Assembly: GCA_036365515.1 (NCBI GenBank)
Contig: CM070874.1
Span: forward strand, 246,010,930 to 246,074,929
Source: Torymus aiolomorphi
Lineage: Eukaryota > Arthropoda > Insecta > Hymenoptera > Torymidae
Length of the DNA stretch: 64,000 bases
Reading direction: 5' to 3'
How positions within the stretch are numbered: position 1 is the stretch's first letter; each line of letters opens with the position of its first letter. Below are positions 59,832-64,000 of this stretch, piece after piece. The position numbers and the translations under genes are program-made. The notes beneath the pieces were generated by a model. That model ran no database searches and was not told the DNA's origin. It saw only the letters and a program-made list of their open reading frames with translations.

Positions 59832-61695
59832 ATGGATTCACATTGGAAATTGAAATGTATAAATCCTGTAAATAAAAATGATCACTCTGCATCTAAGAAT
59901 TTGACTGATTTTCCAACACTTTTAACAAGTGCATTTCCTTTAGTACCTGAAAATGCTAAAATATGTTTAACCTGTCGACGCCAAATTTATAATCAGAAAT
60001 CAAATTTACATCAAACTGATGCTAAAAAAGCTAAAATAGTGTGCGATGATGAATATCATAAAGCTGGTGTTGTAGTTCTCCAACAAATTAAGAAAAAATT
60101 TTCAGAGTTAACAAATAAGCAAGAAAGAATTCAGCTATTAACTCTTGCACCGGAGTTTTGGTCTCGTAAGAACTTGATGCGAGAATTCAATTGCAGCGAA
60201 CGGGAGGCTCCTGAAGCGAAAGATTTGGTAGCAAATAGCGGAATATTTTCAATACCTGCTAAGAAACGTGGCAAACTACTTCCAGCTGATACCGTAAATT
60301 CTGTCAAATCTTTTTATGAGAGAGATGATGTAAGTAGAATCATGCCGGGTTCAAAAGATTATCTATCTATTAAACAGAGTAATGGCAAAAGAGAACATAT
60401 TCAAAAAAGGTTACTGCTTGGTAATTTAAATGAATTGTATAATTTATATAAAAAAGAAAATGAGTACGTTAACATTGGTTTTACGAAATTTACAGAATTG
60501 AGGCCACCATATTGTGTTTTAGCTGGGAGTAGCGGTACACATAATGTATGCGTGTGTGGGCATCACGAAAATGTGAAGCTCATGCTAAGTGCTATGGACA
60601 TAGAAAATTTAACTAAAGACACCCAATTGCCCCTGAAAAACTATCACGATTGCATCCAAGCAATTGTGTGTAATGATTCACACGATAGATGTTAATTAAG
60701 TGACTGTTTGGATTGCCCCAATACGTCTATATTAGGAAAACATTTACTTAAATGTTTTGATGAAAATGATATTTTTCAAATCGAGTATCAATCGTGGTTT
60801 CAAACAGATAGGTATACAATAGCTTCCAAAACTGTAAATGTGCACGAATTTATGGACATACTGGGGGAGAAATTAATGAAATTAAAAACTCACGATTTTT
60901 TTGCTAAGAAACAATCACTTTTTGTAAATAACGTAAAAACCAATCTTCAAGAAGGAGAATTTCTCGTGTGTTGCGATTTTGCAGAAAATTATGCTTTGGC
61001 TATACAAAATTCTACACAATCCTTCCACTGGAATAACAACCAAGCAACAGTTTTTACAGTTGTAGTGTACTATAAACAAAACGATGAACTCAAACATGTA
61101 AGCATTGCTGTGATTTCCGACAACTTAAATCATGATACCATAGCCGTTTATGAATATCAAAAAATAGTAATATCTTATCTTAAAACTAATTTTGCAGTCA
61201 AGAAAGTTTATTATTTGACTGATGGAGCAGGTCAGCATTTTAAAAATAAATTCAATTGTCAAAATCTTCTTTTTTACGAGAAAGATTTTGGAGTTACAGC
61301 TGAGTGTCATTTTCATGCCACAGCACATGGCAAAGGTGCGTGCGATGGTATAGGCGCGAACCTAAAAAGAGGTGCAAAACGAGCGAGTTTATAAGATTCT
61401 TCTAGTAATCATATTTTAACGCCAGAAGAGCTGTATAACTGGGCTAAAGATTACTGCAAAGAAACAAAAGTTTTTTAGTAAAGAATTGTATGAAGAAACG
61501 GATTTGAAAATAAAACCAAGACAGAACAAAGCTAAATCTATACCAGGCACGTTACTGCATCATGCTATTATTCCAATAGATGAAAGTACATTGAAGCTCA
61601 AAAAAACCTCTCTTAGTTCTGAGTATAAAATCTTCCCTAAGAAAGTTGTGAAACCAAAAACAAAAAAATTATCTGCACTGAAAAACAAACGTTAA
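59832..61695 (+). pseudogene. Sola-like transposase, copy 2, nearly intact
   Basis: The start ATG is at 59832. Residues 1-60 hold KCINPVNKNDHS and AKICLTCRRQIYNQ, a probable zinc-binding DNA-recognition part. Then come APEFWSRKNLMREFNCSERE, FYERDDVSRIMPGSKDYLS and LAGSSGTHNVCVCGHHENVK. One TAA at 60693-60695 stands where the other copy has Phe. The catalytic-type boxes are CCDFAENYALA (Asp about 382), YYLTDGAGQHFKN (Asp about 464) and HATAHGKGACDGIGAN (Asp about 505), giving D-81-D-40-D. A stop at 61392-61394 and a frameshift before 61486 break the C-terminal tail, which ends KPKTKKLSALKNKR. The enzyme would excise and insert its own element; this copy cannot. Confidence 0.87.
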
Positions 61696-61741
61696 TTTAA
61701 AAATTTTATTTTTTTATGAAATAATTAATAAAATATTATTG

Positions 61742-62206
61742 CATGCGTTATTCAAGAATAAAAAAAAACAGGTAAAGAATTAAAGATTATAAAAGATTAT
61801 TATTAGGCAATGAGGCAAGCGCAGCCCGCGCGCTGTACCGCGTAGTCCCGCGCGCCGGAAAGGCGATGCGTCTACTCTTTCGCATTCTATTTCTCGCAGA
61901 AAACCTTTTGGGCACTCTTTGGGAACTATCCTTTCCTACGTAAAAAATGCTCAGCTTTCGATCTAGAGGATAAAAAAAATATTAAAAATACACTTTTTAA
62001 GATATAACACGTTTTGTACTTTTTGAGGGCGAAAATGGAAAATTTCGGGAAAACTGCCTACACCATTGGAAAGCTGAGGAAAAAATACGTCGGAAATGCT
62101 TATCATAAAATGTTTTTAAGTACGTTTTAGTATCGTAAACATGAGCTAGATATAGCACGATTTGGCGCTCGCGCGCCGCGCTGGGACAGTTGACGTGAAA
62201 CGCCTC
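61742..62206. repeat. Sola-like copy 2, right TIR
   Basis: Inverted partner of the left TIR, with very few differences, which suggests a fairly recent insertion. Confidence 0.9.
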
Positions 62207-63449
62207 ATATAACCTATTTACAAAAAATTACGTTTTCATCAATAATTTATGACGAAATATAGCTATCGACTTTGTTTTTATTTAATTATAGAGAATTGTA
62301 TTTTGCATACAAAGAATTAATAATATATAAACAATATTCGTAATAATATTAAAAAAATCAAAAATAAAAATTTCGAAAATTCAAAAATCGTTATAAACAA
62401 AAAATTTAATTTTACAAAAATAGAAGATTGACTCCAAATGTGGAAGCAAAATCTAAAAGAATGAGCCTTCTTTGGTTAAAATCGGTTGAGTAGATCATGA
62501 AATATCAGCGTATATGGACACGCATGCGCACTCACGCACCCCCCCCCCACACACGCACACACACACACACACAACGTTCAAAAATCCACTTGCTTTTATG
62601 TAAAAAAAATAGTTTTAATCTGGAAGCTATTCGTTGTCCAATATTTAAAGAAAAATTAAGAATTTGTGTCTAAACTAAACCTATTAACAATGCTATTTAT
62701 TTTTTTAGGTAATATCAAATATATTTATGAATACTTTGAGTTATAAAATAATAATGTAAAGGACAGAGATAGTGTTATTAAAGTAGAAAAAGTATAGTTA
62801 TTAAATTAAATAACAACATTACAGCTGAAGGGCATCGTAATAAATCTGTTACATGTTAGTAATAAAGCTCTTAGGTAACGCATATGTTTTTTAGTTGGAG
62901 ATGTACAGTTTAATGGTCATTTTAGGAAAAATACAGAACCTTTTTTTACTACAAAAAGCCATGTCATTTGAATTGTTATTGGTGATCCAATGATAAGTAT
63001 TCGAACAACAGGTGTTGAATAGGCATTTTCATCAATTTTAGCATAAATTCACATTTATTTTAAATTTTAATTAAAAATCCAGGTCGATTGACATTGTGGG
63101 GTAGGTATACGTCATTTTGTACTATTTTAACCAAGCTCTATGAATTTTCTGATGTTGATGCGAATGATCGAACAATTTTATTTCCTCATTTTAATATTTA
63201 AATTGCAGATAAACCATATAAAACTAATCTACATGACCTTGAGGATATGTTATTTGGAAAATTCAGAAAATTTCCTAAAAGGAAGTATACATTGTGTCTA
63301 TATAAAAAATGAATCCCTGGGGAGCGTCAAATCATTGGAAATAGGCATAAAATGCAAAAAAATGGTAAAATCAGCAAGTTTAACCCTCTGTCACTCAAAA
63401 ACCAGAGGCGGAAAAAATCTGAAAAAATTCAGGAGCACTCATGGGGTTA
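62207..63449. other. AT-rich region with a (CA)n tract, no supported gene
   Basis: A C-run and (CA)n tract lie at about 62536-62573. A plus-strand open stretch near 63207-63310 (KPYKTNLHDLEDMLFGKFRK) is suggestive but unassigned. Confidence 0.4.
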
Positions 63450-63992
63450 TTACGAAGCGATTTCGATGGTTAAGGAACAAAATTTTTTTAACAGACCTGT
63501 GCACGTGTGTGTGGGTGGGCTGGTTTGGGACGCCAGCTCTTTTGCCGACTCCACAAACTGACTTACCTGTGGAGCCGGTGACGTTGAGTCGACATTGCTA
63601 CCTTGACTAATAACCACGGTAGCACGGCCAGGTACCACTCGCGGTCTGCGCAGAATTGACCGCGGTACAACAGAAACTACCGACTCCTCTGCCGGCAGCT
63701 TCTCTATCATCACTGTTGATTGCGGCTCTTCTGCCGGCGTGCCCCGTATGGCTTGCAGACCGGCGCCTGGTTGGATTCTGCCAGGCGTCGGGGGTACGAG
63801 ATGGATCTTCTCCAGCAGCTGCACTACCAATTCTAGCAGCTGCTGTTGGCTCAGCTGTCCAGGGTTCATTCTGCTCCTGTGGACAAAGGAGAAGGGGTTC
63901 GAGTTCGCGAGCGTACTCCTGGGAGATAACGAAACAGGATCGCTGGTTTTGCGAGCCTTTTGGATGCCCGCGCGTTCGTATCGTAGGTTCAT
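63450..63992 (-). CDS. Gag-like ORF at the right edge, unassigned
   Basis: A GC-rich island begins at about 63490 and runs to the window end. The minus-strand frame is open from 63992; the likely start is the ATG at 63867-63869, MNPGQLSQQQLLELVVQLLE. It continues through Pro-rich text and RSILRRPRVVPGRATVV, ending at 63450 where AT-rich sequence begins. The composition and the coiled-coil-like start followed by a Pro/Ser-rich part resemble retroelement Gag N-termini, but no domain is certain. The last residues are probably out of the original frame. Confidence 0.4.
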   Translation of the reverse strand: MNLRYERAGIQKARKTSDPVSLSPRSTLANSNPFSFVHRSRMNPGQLSQQQLLELVVQLLEKIHLVPPTPGRIQPGAGLQAIRGTPAEEPQSTVMIEKLPAEESVVSVVPRSILRRPRVVPGRATVVISQGSNVDSTSPAPQVSQFVESAKELASQTSPPTHTCTGLLKKFCSLTIEIAS

Positions 63993-64000
63993 CCGCTACA

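Larger units (their letters stand above)
58855..62206 (+). mobile_element. Sola-like DNA transposon, copy 2, most complete
   Basis: TIRs of about 470 bp (58855-59327 and 61742-62206) start GAGGCGTTTCACGTCAA, with the duplication ATAT at 58851-58854 and 62207-62210. It encodes one transposase of about 620 codons with two stops and one frameshift. It is the best copy from which to judge the family. Confidence 0.88.

Noticed and set aside
63140..63610. 156-codon plus-strand ORF near the right edge
   Set aside because: It crosses the AT-rich to GC-rich boundary and overlaps the better gag-like frame on the other strand; no domain recognised.

Overview
The window looks like a gene-poor, repeat-packed piece of an animal nuclear genome, most likely an insect. 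This rests on the mobile-element families present (Tc1/mariner, two insect-type Ty3/gypsy elements, R1-like and Jockey-like non-LTR elements, piggyBac and Sola-like transposons) and on two host-derived segments, one RAD51-like and one USP7-like, that read as invertebrate. The background is very AT-rich with long (TA)n and (CT)n tracts. Most GC-rich islands coincide with inserted elements. Species cannot be decided from the sequence; Hymenoptera is only a guess.

Layout. 1-1.74 kb: Tc1/mariner element cut by the window edge, transposase on the minus strand. 1.74-3.48 kb: a patch of foldback modules joined by (TA)n tracts. 3.48-13.15 kb: a complete but decayed Ty3/gypsy element (gypsy-1, minus strand) with both LTRs, a candidate primer-binding site, gag, pol and an extra third ORF. 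13.56-14.35 kb: a broken, intronless RAD51-like pseudogene. 14.9-15.6 kb: a 257-bp tandem repeat. 17.2-18.2 kb: a foldback element. 19.3-21.1 kb: a gypsy pol remnant on the plus strand. 21.4-22.1 kb: a non-LTR reverse transcriptase remnant. 23.8-25.9 kb: an R1-like element with its RT deleted. 27.4-33.8 kb: a second gypsy element (gypsy-2, minus). 34.5-40.0 kb: Jockey-like LINE fragments and one 5'-truncated LINE with a simple-repeat tail. 41.4-43.3 kb: a USP-like peptidase fragment, hairpins and a LINE 3' end. 44.7-47.1 kb: a TTAA-flanked transposon with transposase remains and a head-to-head minisatellite. 47.25-47.45 kb: an intact exon matching USP7, the best host-gene candidate. 48.2-49.0 kb: a piggyBac remnant. 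49.0-49.7 kb: a TA-flanked palindrome. 49.7-57.5 kb: a LINE split by two Sola-like transposons and one unidentified insert. 58.9-62.2 kb: a third, more complete Sola-like transposon. 63.45-64 kb: the edge of a GC-rich, gag-like ORF.

The most coherent system is the three Sola-like DNA transposons. They have long GC-capped terminal inverted repeats, exact 4-bp target duplications (TTAT, ATAT, TTAT), related transposases with three conserved Asp-containing blocks, and a shared subterminal motif. Two sit in one LINE, and the LINE reading frame is continuous across the first one once it is skipped. Nearly all coding sequence in the window is mobile-element protein in decay. No CRISPR, operon or tRNA gene was seen.
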